A DNA stretch of 64,000 bases, taken from contig NZ_FQWD01000005.1 of NCBI RefSeq assembly GCF_900129565.1, forward strand, positions 323,941 to 387,940. Reading direction: 5' to 3'. Positions within the stretch are counted from its first letter, which is position 1. Every line of letters starts with the position of its first letter. The position numbers and the translations under genes are program-made. Below are positions 7,575 to 15,567 of this stretch, in pieces. The DNA comes from Marisediminitalea aggregata. GTDB taxonomy: Bacteria > Pseudomonadota > Gammaproteobacteria > Enterobacterales > Alteromonadaceae. A model generated the notes under the pieces. It was not told where the DNA came from. It saw only the letters and a list, made by a program, of their open reading frames with translations, and did no database searches.

Positions 7575-9359
7575 CTAATCGAGCCGTTTTTTAACGTAAC
7601 TGCCTGGCGCTGCTTCCACAGCCGGGTAGGCTTTGTGCTTGCCTGGCTTGGGTGCGGTAACTTTGGTGCTGTCATGCGTTGCCAACCACTGATGCCAGTC
7701 TGGCCACCATGAGCCTTCAACTTGCTCCGCACCGTCGAACCAACTGGCGGCTGTATCGGGCAGTTCGGTATTTACCCAATGCGGATATTTACCTTTGTCT
7801 GGAGGGTTGATAACACCGGCAAGGTGACCGGAGCCCGCCAGAACAAAGCGCGTATCGCCGCCGACCAGCTGGGTGCCCTGATAGGCTGCCTGCCACAACA
7901 CAATGTGGTCGGCTATAGTAGACAGGAAATACACTGGCATATCGATGTTGCCTAAATCAATGGGCACGCCATCGATCACAATCGCGCCGGGCGTTTTGAG
8001 TTTGTTTTCCCAGTACATGGTGCGCACGTACTGTTTGAAACAGGCTGACGTGATGTTGGTTGCATCACTGTTCCAGTACAAAATGTCGAAGGCGGCCGGG
8101 TCCTGACCTTTCAGATAGTTGTTAATAAAGTAAGACCAGAACAGGTTGTTTTCTCTCAGCAAGCTGAAGCTCAAGCCGAGTATCCGGCCGTCATAAACGC
8201 CTTTAATATCGGCGTTTTGTTCCATGGCATTCAGGCTTTCTTCCGTGAGATAGTTGCCTATTTCACCGGGCTCACTAAAGTCCAGTAGTGTCGTTAGGAG
8301 TGTGAGCGACAAAATCCGTTCGTCCCCCTGTGCCCGTAAGTACGCCGAGGTCATTGCCGACAAGGTGCCGCCCACACAAAAGCCGACCATGTTCACTTTG
8401 GGTTGACCGGTAATGTCGCATACAACGTCCAGCGCTGCGATAGGACCGTGTTTCATGTAGCTCACAAAGTCATGGTCTGCGAGAGACTTGTCGGGGTTTA
8501 CCCAGGAAATCATAAACACACTGAAGCCGGCATCCAACAGACCTTTTACCGCCGATTTTTTCTCGTCCAGATCCAGAATGTAGTACTTATTGATGAACGG
8601 TGGTACGAACAGAATGGGCGGTGCGTAGGTTTTCGCTTTCTTCGGCGTGTAGTGAATCAGTTGGATCAGGTCGTTTTGATACACAATGTCGCCGGGGGTG
8701 GTTGCCAGATTGCCACCTAATTCAAACGCAGACATGTCGGTTTGCGTGATCTTAAAGGCTTCCAGCGGGCTGTGTTCTAAGTCCCGCATGAAGTTTTCTA
8801 TGCCTTTCAGCATGCTCTGGCCTTTGCTTTTCAGAATTTCTTCGCATACTTCCGGGTTAGAAAACAGGTAGTTCGTCGGTGCAACGGAATTAATGTACTG
8901 ACGGGTATAGAACTTTACCTGCTCTGCTGACTTCGGGTCAGCAAACGTCATGGAGTCCATCATGCCCTGTAGCATTTTTGAATTGATCAGGTACGCTTGT
9001 TTCAGGTAATTGAAAACCGGGTTTTCTGACCAGTCACTGTGACTAAAGCGGCGGTCGCCGCGTTCTTCAGCTGCAACGGTTTCAGCCTTTTCACCAAACA
9101 TCGCTTTGGTGGCTTGTTGCCACAGCTCAGTTTGCTGGCGCATAAACGCCATTTGGTTTTCGATTAACTTTGAGGTGTCGACCTGCACGTTTTCAGCCAG
9201 TTTACTGGTGAGTAAGGTCTGCAGGTGTTCGGGGTCAAACATAGCGGCGGTATCGGTACTGCCAGCCTGACGCGTCAGAATTTTCTGAACCATGCTATTA
9301 AACTGCTCGGCATATTGATTCAGCGTGTCCAAAATTTCGTTGTGGTCCTGTTGCTGCAC
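7575..9359 (-). CDS. phaC: Class I poly(3-hydroxyalkanoate) synthase
   Basis: PhaC polymerises (R)-3-hydroxyacyl-CoA into PHA at the granule surface. The catalytic triad is C328 in the lipase-like box GFCVGG, D484 in TIADHIVLW and H512 in GSGHLAGVINPP; the N-terminal domain and the length near 595 residues fit class I. The frame opens with GTG at 9365, but the third codon, GTG at 9359, is a better start: AAGGAG is seven bases from it and only one base from the first GTG. The upstream DUF6489 gene ends 18 bases away, so the two are probably one operon. Downstream lie a hairpin and phaR. Confidence 0.94.
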   Translation of the reverse strand: MQQQDHNEILDTLNQYAEQFNSMVQKILTRQAGSTDTAAMFDPEHLQTLLTSKLAENVQVDTSKLIENQMAFMRQQTELWQQATKAMFGEKAETVAAEERGDRRFSHSDWSENPVFNYLKQAYLINSKMLQGMMDSMTFADPKSAEQVKFYTRQYINSVAPTNYLFSNPEVCEEILKSKGQSMLKGIENFMRDLEHSPLEAFKITQTDMSAFELGGNLATTPGDIVYQNDLIQLIHYTPKKAKTYAPPILFVPPFINKYYILDLDEKKSAVKGLLDAGFSVFMISWVNPDKSLADHDFVSYMKHGPIAALDVVCDITGQPKVNMVGFCVGGTLSAMTSAYLRAQGDERILSLTLLTTLLDFSEPGEIGNYLTEESLNAMEQNADIKGVYDGRILGLSFSLLRENNLFWSYFINNYLKGQDPAAFDILYWNSDATNITSACFKQYVRTMYWENKLKTPGAIVIDGVPIDLGNIDMPVYFLSTIADHIVLWQAAYQGTQLVGGDTRFVLAGSGHLAGVINPPDKGKYPHWVNTELPDTAASWFDGAEQVEGSWWPDWHQWLATHDSTKVTAPKPGKHKAYPAVEAAPGSYVKKRLD

Positions 9360-9377
9360 AAGCACTCCTTGTGTGGG

Positions 9378-9620
9378 CTATTTCTTTGTAGTGGCAGCGC
9401 CAGTGGCGATACCTTCCATCATTTTTTGATAAAAACTAAATGCCTGCTGACTGCCGTCCAGGTAGGGCTTCAGCATGGTCATCATGGCTTCCTGATTACC
9501 GTTTTTCATTTGTTCGGTAAACATAGCAATAGACGCTTCGTGAATTTTGGTCATATCTGGCCAGCCCAATAACTCGCGTGCTTCAGACGGCGACAGATCA
9601 ATGTCGATAGAGATTTTCAT
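9378..9620 (-). CDS. DUF6489-like small protein encoded directly before phaC
   Basis: The 80-residue protein begins MKISIDIDLSPSEARELLGWPD, a pattern I associate with the DUF6489 family, and continues as a Met- and Gln-rich helix (FTEQMKNGNQEAMMTMLKPYLDGSQQAFSFYQKMM) that looks phasin-like. It has no signal peptide. AAGGAG stands eight bases before the ATG. It is the first gene of a two-gene operon with phaC, so a role in synthase activation or granule assembly is reasonable by context, but no function can be read from the sequence. Confidence 0.75.
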   Translation of the reverse strand: MKISIDIDLSPSEARELLGWPDMTKIHEASIAMFTEQMKNGNQEAMMTMLKPYLDGSQQAFSFYQKMMEGIATGAATTKK

Positions 9621-9645
9621 GGTACACTCCTTTTTCTGGCTGGCT

Positions 9646-9665
9646 ATTGCGTGGCGACACGCAAT
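9646..9665. repeat. Perfect inverted repeat in the phaC operon leader
   Basis: ATTGCGTG (9646-9653) and CACGCAAT (9658-9665) are perfect 8-base arms around GCGA. The repeat ends 26 bases upstream of the DUF6489 start codon. It could be an operator or an mRNA hairpin; it does not resemble the PhaR-type palindromes. Confidence 0.6.
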
Positions 9666-9777
9666 GACACACGCATTTACTAACAGTTGTTGTGCAAAAC
9701 GCGTGCTGAACAGCGGGCATTCTTAAAATACGATCCTGAATGCTTAGCTCGTTACAGAGTAAAAAGTGTACATTCGC

Positions 9778-9807
9778 TTGTCTAGTCTGATGAGCCAAAA
9801 GTATGAT
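9778..9807 (+). promoter_or_regulatory. Candidate sigma-70 promoter of mrcB
   Basis: TTGTCT (9778-9783), an 18-base spacer and TATGAT (9802-9807) precede mrcB, with a predicted leader of about 85 bases. It is in the 279-base gap shared with the divergent phaC operon, whose own promoter was not recognised. Confidence 0.45.
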
Positions 9808-9899
9808 ACAGCGCACAAATATATTGTTATCCAGGTCAGCACTGACAACACCGTAATCTCAGTTTACACAGCTTAACGTTTAGAATTAGTGGAAGATTT

Positions 9900-12230
9900 G
9901 TGACAACACGAACGAAAAAAACAGCCGAACCTACCGTTAAAAAACGCCGCTGGTGGGGGATCACCTGGAAATTACTGTTGTTACTTAGCGTTTTGTTCGG
10001 GGCTTACCTGTTCTATCTCGACGCGCAAATTAAACATCACTTTTCCGGCAACAAATGGCAGGTGCCTGCTCAAATCTATGCGCGCCCTTTGCAAATTGAA
10101 GTGGGTGAGGAAATCACGCGTAAAGAAATTACCGATGAGCTCAAGCTGCTCGGTTATCGCAAAGTCGCGCAGCCATCGGGGAGTGGTGAATACAGTGTCG
10201 CCAGAAGCGCAATTGAAGTGTTCAGACGCGCGTTTCACTTTCCGGGAGGGTATCAACCGTTACAGCGTGTGTTGATCAGTTGGGACGGTGCGCGTATTGG
10301 TGCAATTCGCAATGTCGATTCAGGTCAGGCTCTGACTTCCATGCAACTGGAACCCTGGCTGGTTACGCGTCTGGCAAGTGGCAGTAGCGAAGACCGGATG
10401 CTAGTAAAGCTCGACGAGGTACCACCTTTACTGGTCAAGGCGCTGACGCTGGTGGAAGACCGGGATTTTTATTCTCACCACGGTGTGGCGCCCCTGTCTA
10501 TTCTACGAGCCTTAATCGCTAACATCGCTGCAGGTAAAACGGTACAGGGTGGCAGTACGCTGACCCAGCAACTGGTTAAAAACCTGTATTTAAGCCGTGA
10601 GCGGTCGATTGAGCGCAAAGTAAAAGAAGCCCTGATGGCGCTCATCATTGATGCGAGATACAGCAAGGATGCCATCATTCAGGCCTACTTAAATGAAGTC
10701 TTCCTGGGCCAAAGTGGCAGTATGGCGGTGCACGGGTTCGGACTGGCCAGCTATTTCTTCTTCGACCGGCCAATCAATGAACTGGACGAAACCGAAATCG
10801 CGTTGATGGTGGCGATGATCAAGGGGCCATCATTTTACAATCCACGCAAATACCCTGATCGCGCCATTGAGCGCCGCAACCTGGTACTTCGGTTACTTAT
10901 GGAAGCGAATGAAATTACGCCGCAGGAATACGAAATGGCGGTGTCCAGGCCTCTGAATATAGCCAGTGGAGATAGCCTGGCAACCGGCAAACACCCTGCT
11001 TTTATGTCACAGGTCAAACGCGAATTACAGTCTATACTGGCCGACCCGAACATTCGGGAGTCGGGAGTAAAAGTCTTCACTACATTGGACATTCATGCTC
11101 AGCGGCGAGCGGAAACAGCCCTGACGTCGACACTGAATAAGTTGCAATCAGGCCGCGATGTACCCCTTGAAGGCGCGATGCTGGTGACGGATATTGCCAG
11201 TGGACAACTGCGGGCTATTGTTGGTGGGAAAAACGCTGGCTACGCGGGCTTTAATCGGGCTCTGGATGCGGTGCGCCCCATTGGCTCGCTGGCAAAACCA
11301 GCGGTGTACGTGGCTGCGCTGTCAGAGCCTGCAAGGTATCATCTGGCGACGCCACTGGAAGACAATCCACTCACCATTGAAGACGAGCACGGGGAGCCGT
11401 GGCAGCCTCAGAACTTTGATAAAACCTTTAGTGGCTCGGTACCATTGCTGTATGCACTGGCGAGATCGCTCAACGTGCCCACGGTGAATCTTGGGCTGGA
11501 ACTTGGCATCGACAAAGTCGCAACTATGCTCAGGCAGCTTGGTGTAAAACGCGACTTCCCAATGGTGCCATCGTTAACATTGGGGGCAGTAGCGCTTACG
11601 CCTTTTGATACCACACAAATGTATCAAACGCTGTCTAACAACGGCGCATATCGACCACTGCATGCGGTGAGTGCAATTGTCAGTGCGAATGATCACCTTA
11701 TGTGGCGTCATTCTGAATACGGCGAGCAACGCGTAGAAGAGGAAGCAGCCTATCTGCTTAACTATGCACTGTATAAAGTGACTACCGACGGCACGGCTAA
11801 ATCGCTGGGACGGACCTTTCCGAATGTAAACATGGCGGGTAAAACCGGTACAACGGATGACTACCGCGATAGCTGGTTTGCCGGTTTCGATCGCAATCAC
11901 CTGACCACCGTTTGGGTGGGCAACGACGACAACAATTCGATTGGTTTAACCGGGGCCAGCGGGGCTTTGCCTGTGTTTATTGCGTATCAGCAGTTACAGG
12001 AACCCAAATCTTTGTCGCGCAGGTTCCCTGACGGCCTGGGAATTGCGCATTTCGATCCCAATACCGGTGAAGTGGTGGTGGCAGGATGCCCCAATAGCAT
12101 GAGTGTGCCTGCCGTGCTGGATGTATTGCCGCCAGCGCAGCAAGACTGCTTTGGTAAACCTGTTGCACCGAAAAAATCGAAGACAAAGGCTACTAAAAAG
12201 TCCTGGTGGGAACGTTTGCTTGGCCTGTAG
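9900..12230 (+). CDS. mrcB: Bifunctional penicillin-binding protein 1B
   Basis: PBP1b polymerises and cross-links peptidoglycan at the inner membrane. After a basic cytoplasmic start (KKRRWW) one membrane helix spans about 23-40, then a UB2H-like domain (about 60-150), the GT51 glycosyltransferase with catalytic E186 in VEDRDFYSHHG and the QGGSTLTQQLVKN block (215-228), and the transpeptidase with S463-x-x-K466 (GSLAKP), S523-L-N525 and KTG at 648-650. The UB2H region and length of 776 residues favour PBP1b over PBP1a, which is also present at 55045. Start is GTG with GGAAG four bases before it. The C-terminus is Lys-rich. Confidence 0.95.
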   Translation: MTTRTKKTAEPTVKKRRWWGITWKLLLLLSVLFGAYLFYLDAQIKHHFSGNKWQVPAQIYARPLQIEVGEEITRKEITDELKLLGYRKVAQPSGSGEYSVARSAIEVFRRAFHFPGGYQPLQRVLISWDGARIGAIRNVDSGQALTSMQLEPWLVTRLASGSSEDRMLVKLDEVPPLLVKALTLVEDRDFYSHHGVAPLSILRALIANIAAGKTVQGGSTLTQQLVKNLYLSRERSIERKVKEALMALIIDARYSKDAIIQAYLNEVFLGQSGSMAVHGFGLASYFFFDRPINELDETEIALMVAMIKGPSFYNPRKYPDRAIERRNLVLRLLMEANEITPQEYEMAVSRPLNIASGDSLATGKHPAFMSQVKRELQSILADPNIRESGVKVFTTLDIHAQRRAETALTSTLNKLQSGRDVPLEGAMLVTDIASGQLRAIVGGKNAGYAGFNRALDAVRPIGSLAKPAVYVAALSEPARYHLATPLEDNPLTIEDEHGEPWQPQNFDKTFSGSVPLLYALARSLNVPTVNLGLELGIDKVATMLRQLGVKRDFPMVPSLTLGAVALTPFDTTQMYQTLSNNGAYRPLHAVSAIVSANDHLMWRHSEYGEQRVEEEAAYLLNYALYKVTTDGTAKSLGRTFPNVNMAGKTGTTDDYRDSWFAGFDRNHLTTVWVGNDDNNSIGLTGASGALPVFIAYQQLQEPKSLSRRFPDGLGIAHFDPNTGEVVVAGCPNSMSVPAVLDVLPPAQQDCFGKPVAPKKSKTKATKKSWWERLLGL

Positions 12231-12251
12231 CCTCAACTGCACTGCCACAGG

Positions 12252-12292
12252 AAAAAAACTCAGGAAATTGCAATGCGTATGCAATTCCTGAG
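12252..12292 (-). terminator. Rho-independent terminator of the small membrane protein gene
   Basis: CTCAGGAAATTGCA (12259-12272) pairs with TGCAATTCCTGAG (12280-12292) with one bulged A. Only on the minus strand is the stem followed by a run of seven T, so it ends the minus-strand transcript coming from the small gene at 12337-12456. Confidence 0.8.
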
Positions 12293-12336
12293 AAGTGGCA
12301 CTACGGGAGTAGTTCGGTTCTGTCAAAAAAGGGGAG

Positions 12337-12456
12337 TTAGTGCGCAACCGTATCTGAGGTAAACAAATAACGAATACCGTTAAAAATACCCAGCGCTACC
12401 ACATAGGCCAGTACCGGGCCTAACACCAACCATAAAATAAAGCTGTAAGTGATCAT
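12337..12456 (-). CDS. 39-residue single-span membrane protein
   Basis: An uninterrupted 40-codon frame begins MITYSFILWLVLGPVLAYVV and ends LFTSDTVAH. GAGG lies eight bases before the ATG at 12456, and a strong terminator with seven T lies 45 bases after the stop, so the unit has its own start and end signals. Residues 4-27 form one hydrophobic helix; the rest is a short polar tail. It resembles in architecture the small accessory subunits of respiratory oxidases or transporters, but I do not recognise the family. Its position between mrcB and the azurin gene does not settle a partner. Confidence 0.7.
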   Translation of the reverse strand: MITYSFILWLVLGPVLAYVVALGIFNGIRYLFTSDTVAH

Positions 12457-12798
12457 ATCCTGCACCTCGCTGTTCCATGTCCTGCTAACCTGTAAGTCGC
12501 AGCAACTATTGCGATAGTTGTGCCAATGCTCATAAAAATTTTAAATGGCTGATTTACAAAGCTATTTAATTTTCATCAGTATTAATTTGCTAACACGCTT
12601 TTACCAAGGATCGGTGAAAATCACACATTATTCGTCAATCACGCCACTCTCTATAACTGGTTAATCACACTATAAATGTAGGTAAGTTCAGGGGGATAAT
12701 GAGAAAAAACGATAAAGTCGATGGAATATTCCGGTTGGCTTCATTTCCCAGACTCATGATTTACTGCCACCTGACTTAGTTTTACAAGGGAAGCAGTT
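12457..12798. other. Intergenic region upstream of the azurin gene and the 39-residue gene
   Basis: This AT-rich 342-base stretch must hold the promoters of two divergent genes. The one clear structure is the palindrome CAACTAT-TGCG-ATAGTTG at 12503-12520, upstream of the small membrane protein gene. No FNR-type TTGAT-N4-ATCAA site was found. A 26-codon frame at 12699-12779 with GGGGG four bases before its ATG could be a leader peptide of azurin, but nothing further supports it. Confidence 0.5.
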
Positions 12799-13266
12799 AT
12801 GCAAAACGTTCTACGCGCTATTGGCGTATTGTTTGTCACTGGATTGTCGTTCAATGTATGGGCAAATAACGAAGGTAGTGGCTGTGAATTGCAGCTTGAA
12901 GCCAATGACCGCATGCAGTTTGTGCAAAAGCAACTGATGGTGGATTCGACGTGTGAAACCGTGTCTATTTTGCTGAAGCACAGCGGTAAGTTGCCAGTGG
13001 CAGCAATGGGTCACAACGTGGTTGTTGCATTGGAAAGTGATATGCAGGGTATCGCAGCTGATAGCTTTAAAGCCGGTGTCGCAAATCGTTTTGTTACGCC
13101 TGGCGATAAACGGGTGATTGCGGCATCTGATGTTATTGGCGGCGGTGAATCAACCTGGGTATCGTTTGCTACTGGGCTGTTAGATCCGGCACAGCGCTAT
13201 GTATTCTTTTGCGCGGCACCGGGGCATTGGGTCATGATGAAAGGCGAGTTGGTTATGCTGCCCTGA
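12799..13266 (+). CDS. Azurin, periplasmic blue copper protein
   Basis: Azurin carries single electrons in the periplasm between respiratory proteins. A signal peptide spans residues 1-22 (cleavage near VWA|NN). The type 1 copper ligands are all present: H72 in GHN, C138, H143 and M147 in FFCAAPGHWVMM, with the exact C+5 H+4 M spacing of azurins. C29 and C52 are 23 residues apart, as are the two disulfide cysteines of known azurins. AGGGA precedes the ATG. The gene overlaps the convergent DUF808 gene by 14 bases. Confidence 0.94.
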   Translation: MQNVLRAIGVLFVTGLSFNVWANNEGSGCELQLEANDRMQFVQKQLMVDSTCETVSILLKHSGKLPVAAMGHNVVVALESDMQGIAADSFKAGVANRFVTPGDKRVIAASDVIGGGESTWVSFATGLLDPAQRYVFFCAAPGHWVMMKGELVMLP

Positions 13267-14170
13267 TCTTAGTCCAGGCTTGCAATGCCAGCGCAATTAT
13301 TGCGCCGGCAACTACGCCGGTAATGCCGTCAAATGTTATACTCAGCAGTAAACTGAAAGTCGGCGCCAGCGCAATAAAGGCTTCGGCAATGTGGTGCAAA
13401 AAGCCAATACTGTGGGTCAGAATACCACCACCAACCAGGAACATGGCGATGGTTCCGGCAACCGATAAAAATTTCATGAGTGCCGGTGCCGCAGTCAGCA
13501 TGAAGCGGCCGCCCAGTCGTTGCGCCGTATTAAAAGAGCCCGTTAACGACTTACGCAACAGGTAAAGGCCAAAGTCATCCATTTTCACAATGGCAGCGAC
13601 TAATCCGTATACGCCAACCGTAAACGCAACACTCAGTCCGCTTAGGATCAAGATTTGCGACATCAAATCGGCTTCCTGAATACTCCCTAGTGTGATGACC
13701 ACGATTTCCGCAGACAAGATAAAATCGGTGCGGATAGCGCCTTTGATTTTGTCTTTTTCCATGGCAACCAGGTCAACGCTGCTGTCTGACAGCTTATTAA
13801 GCCGGGTTTCCGCGTTGTCTTCGTCGTCGTGAGAGAAAAACCATTTGTGGAGCAACTTTTCTGCGCCTTCAAAGCACAAATACAACCCGCCAATCACCAG
13901 TAATACGGTAATAAGCACAGGTACAAATGCGCTAATTAACAATGCTGCGGGCACTAGTATTAATTTGTTGATGAACGAGCCTTTGGCTACGGCCATGACG
14001 ACCGGGATTTCGCGATCTGGCTTTACCCCCTGCACCTGGTTGGCGTTTAGGGCTAAATCGTCGCCTAGCACGCCGGCTGTTTTTTTAGCGGCCATTTTTG
14101 ACATCACTGCGATGTCATCAAGCATGGTGGCGATGTCGTCCAGTAAGGCAAGTAAGTTTGCTGCAGCCAC
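13253..14170 (-). CDS. DUF808 family inner-membrane protein (YedI-like)
   Basis: The 305-residue protein starts MAAANLLALLDDIATMLDDIAVMSKMAAKKTAGVLGDDLA, the characteristic opening of DUF808/YedI proteins, and continues with about six hydrophobic segments (for example about 72-96, 153-175 and 235-300). Function is unknown. The start is GTG at 14170, with AAGGA nine bases before it; the upstream TonB-like gene ends two bases away, so the two are likely cotranscribed. The C-terminus overlaps the convergent azurin gene. Confidence 0.88.
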   Translation of the reverse strand: MAAANLLALLDDIATMLDDIAVMSKMAAKKTAGVLGDDLALNANQVQGVKPDREIPVVMAVAKGSFINKLILVPAALLISAFVPVLITVLLVIGGLYLCFEGAEKLLHKWFFSHDDEDNAETRLNKLSDSSVDLVAMEKDKIKGAIRTDFILSAEIVVITLGSIQEADLMSQILILSGLSVAFTVGVYGLVAAIVKMDDFGLYLLRKSLTGSFNTAQRLGGRFMLTAAPALMKFLSVAGTIAMFLVGGGILTHSIGFLHHIAEAFIALAPTFSLLLSITFDGITGVVAGAIIALALQAWTKIRAA

Positions 14171-14172
14171 GT

Positions 14173-14937
14173 TTAGTTGTCCTTGTCGAGATGGGTTTTA
14201 TTCAGCCGTTTATCAATAAACTGCTGAAAGTCGTTTCGTTGGGTGCACTTTACATTGCCACCGAATAGTCCTGCAACTACTGCCAGCGAACTATTCACGC
14301 CTTTGTCACAATTAATCTGATGTTCGCCTGGTGTCGGCTCTGGTTTGGGATCGTATTCTCCAATACGAAGGTCCGGTGAGTTTTTCTGTTGCCGGTAAGC
14401 GCGCGCAGCGGCTTCAGCCATGTCTTGCTGCATTTGCATCTGTTGTTGTTGCAGCGTCTGACCAATCGATTGACGAATACTGCGACTAGCAGGAGCCGGG
14501 CTGTCTGCAGACTGTGTCAGGATTTCTCCGTTAGCAGGCTGTTCTGCAGGTGGTTGAGCGTCGGGCTGTGTTTCGGGCTCAAGCGGAGGTTCAGAGACGT
14601 CAGGGGCAGGCGTTGGCTCAGCCGGTGCGATTGGCTCTTGGGCAACTTCGGTTGTCGTGACAGGAACTTCGTTTTTGGGCTCGACATCAGGCAATACAGG
14701 TTCTGGCTCTACAGGCGCTGTCTCGGGCGGAGACGGAGGTAAACGAATGAGTACTGCCTTTATGGTTGGCTCTGAAACTTCTGGTGGAACAGGCGTTGTC
14801 CACGACAGCGAACAGATAATTGCCGCATGTACCAGAACTGAAAGCAACAGGATCCCCCACAGTGCCTTGGACTGTGCAACTGGCCTTGGGGAAGGGCCCG
14901 GGCTGTCGTCAACCAGAGATATATCGATGATTTGCAT
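14173..14937 (-). CDS. TonB-like single-span protein with Pro/Glu-rich linker
   Basis: Residues about 26-46 form one membrane anchor after a short cytoplasmic start, followed by a long periplasmic Pro/Glu/Thr-rich linker (about 50-145), a Gln/Met-rich coiled stretch (LQQQQMQMQQDMAEAAARA) and a small C-terminal domain with two cysteines (NCDKG and VKCTQ) that could form a disulfide. The architecture is that of TonB or TolA, but no TonB C-terminal signature was recognised and no ExbB/ExbD genes are adjacent. ATG at 14937 is preferred over TTG at 14943. It sits upstream of the DUF808 gene, apparently in one operon. Confidence 0.72.
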   Translation of the reverse strand: MQIIDISLVDDSPGPSPRPVAQSKALWGILLLSVLVHAAIICSLSWTTPVPPEVSEPTIKAVLIRLPPSPPETAPVEPEPVLPDVEPKNEVPVTTTEVAQEPIAPAEPTPAPDVSEPPLEPETQPDAQPPAEQPANGEILTQSADSPAPASRSIRQSIGQTLQQQQMQMQQDMAEAAARAYRQQKNSPDLRIGEYDPKPEPTPGEHQINCDKGVNSSLAVVAGLFGGNVKCTQRNDFQQFIDKRLNKTHLDKDN

Positions 14938-15009
14938 GGGCAATTCGACCTGTTAAGTGTGCGATAGTTCCCTGCGATAAATGGTGTGAATAGAGGGATG
15001 AAAATCCAT

Positions 15010-15026
15010 AGCACTAAAATGGTGCA
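15010..15026. promoter_or_regulatory. NtrC-type binding site 1 upstream of glnK
   Basis: AGCACTAAAATGGTGCA contains GCACTA-AAA-TGGTGC, a full match to the NtrC pattern GCACYA-N3-TGGTGC. It lies about 127 bases upstream of the predicted sigma-54 start, a normal enhancer distance. Confidence 0.8.
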
Positions 15027-15038
15027 ATTCTGGCTGCT

Positions 15039-15055
15039 TGCTTTCAAATGGTGCA
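15039..15055. promoter_or_regulatory. NtrC-type binding site 2 upstream of glnK (one good half)
   Basis: TGCTTTCAAATGGTGCA keeps the right half TGGTGCA and part of the left. Its centre is 29 bases from site 1, close to three helical turns, as expected for paired NtrC dimers. Confidence 0.65.
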
Positions 15056-15112
15056 AAAAAAGCGTAAGTTTCTGTGTTATTTTGACGTTAGTTATTGATT
15101 TTTAATAATTAA

Positions 15113-15532
<420 letters not shown>

Positions 15533-15567
15533 GCGCCGTCTACGAGAATTTTGCGGAGATAAGCATA

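Noticed and set aside
12699..12779. 26-codon frame upstream of azurin as a leader peptide gene
   Set aside because: It has a G-rich site only four bases before ATG, an unremarkable sequence and no overlap or stem structure that would indicate attenuation.
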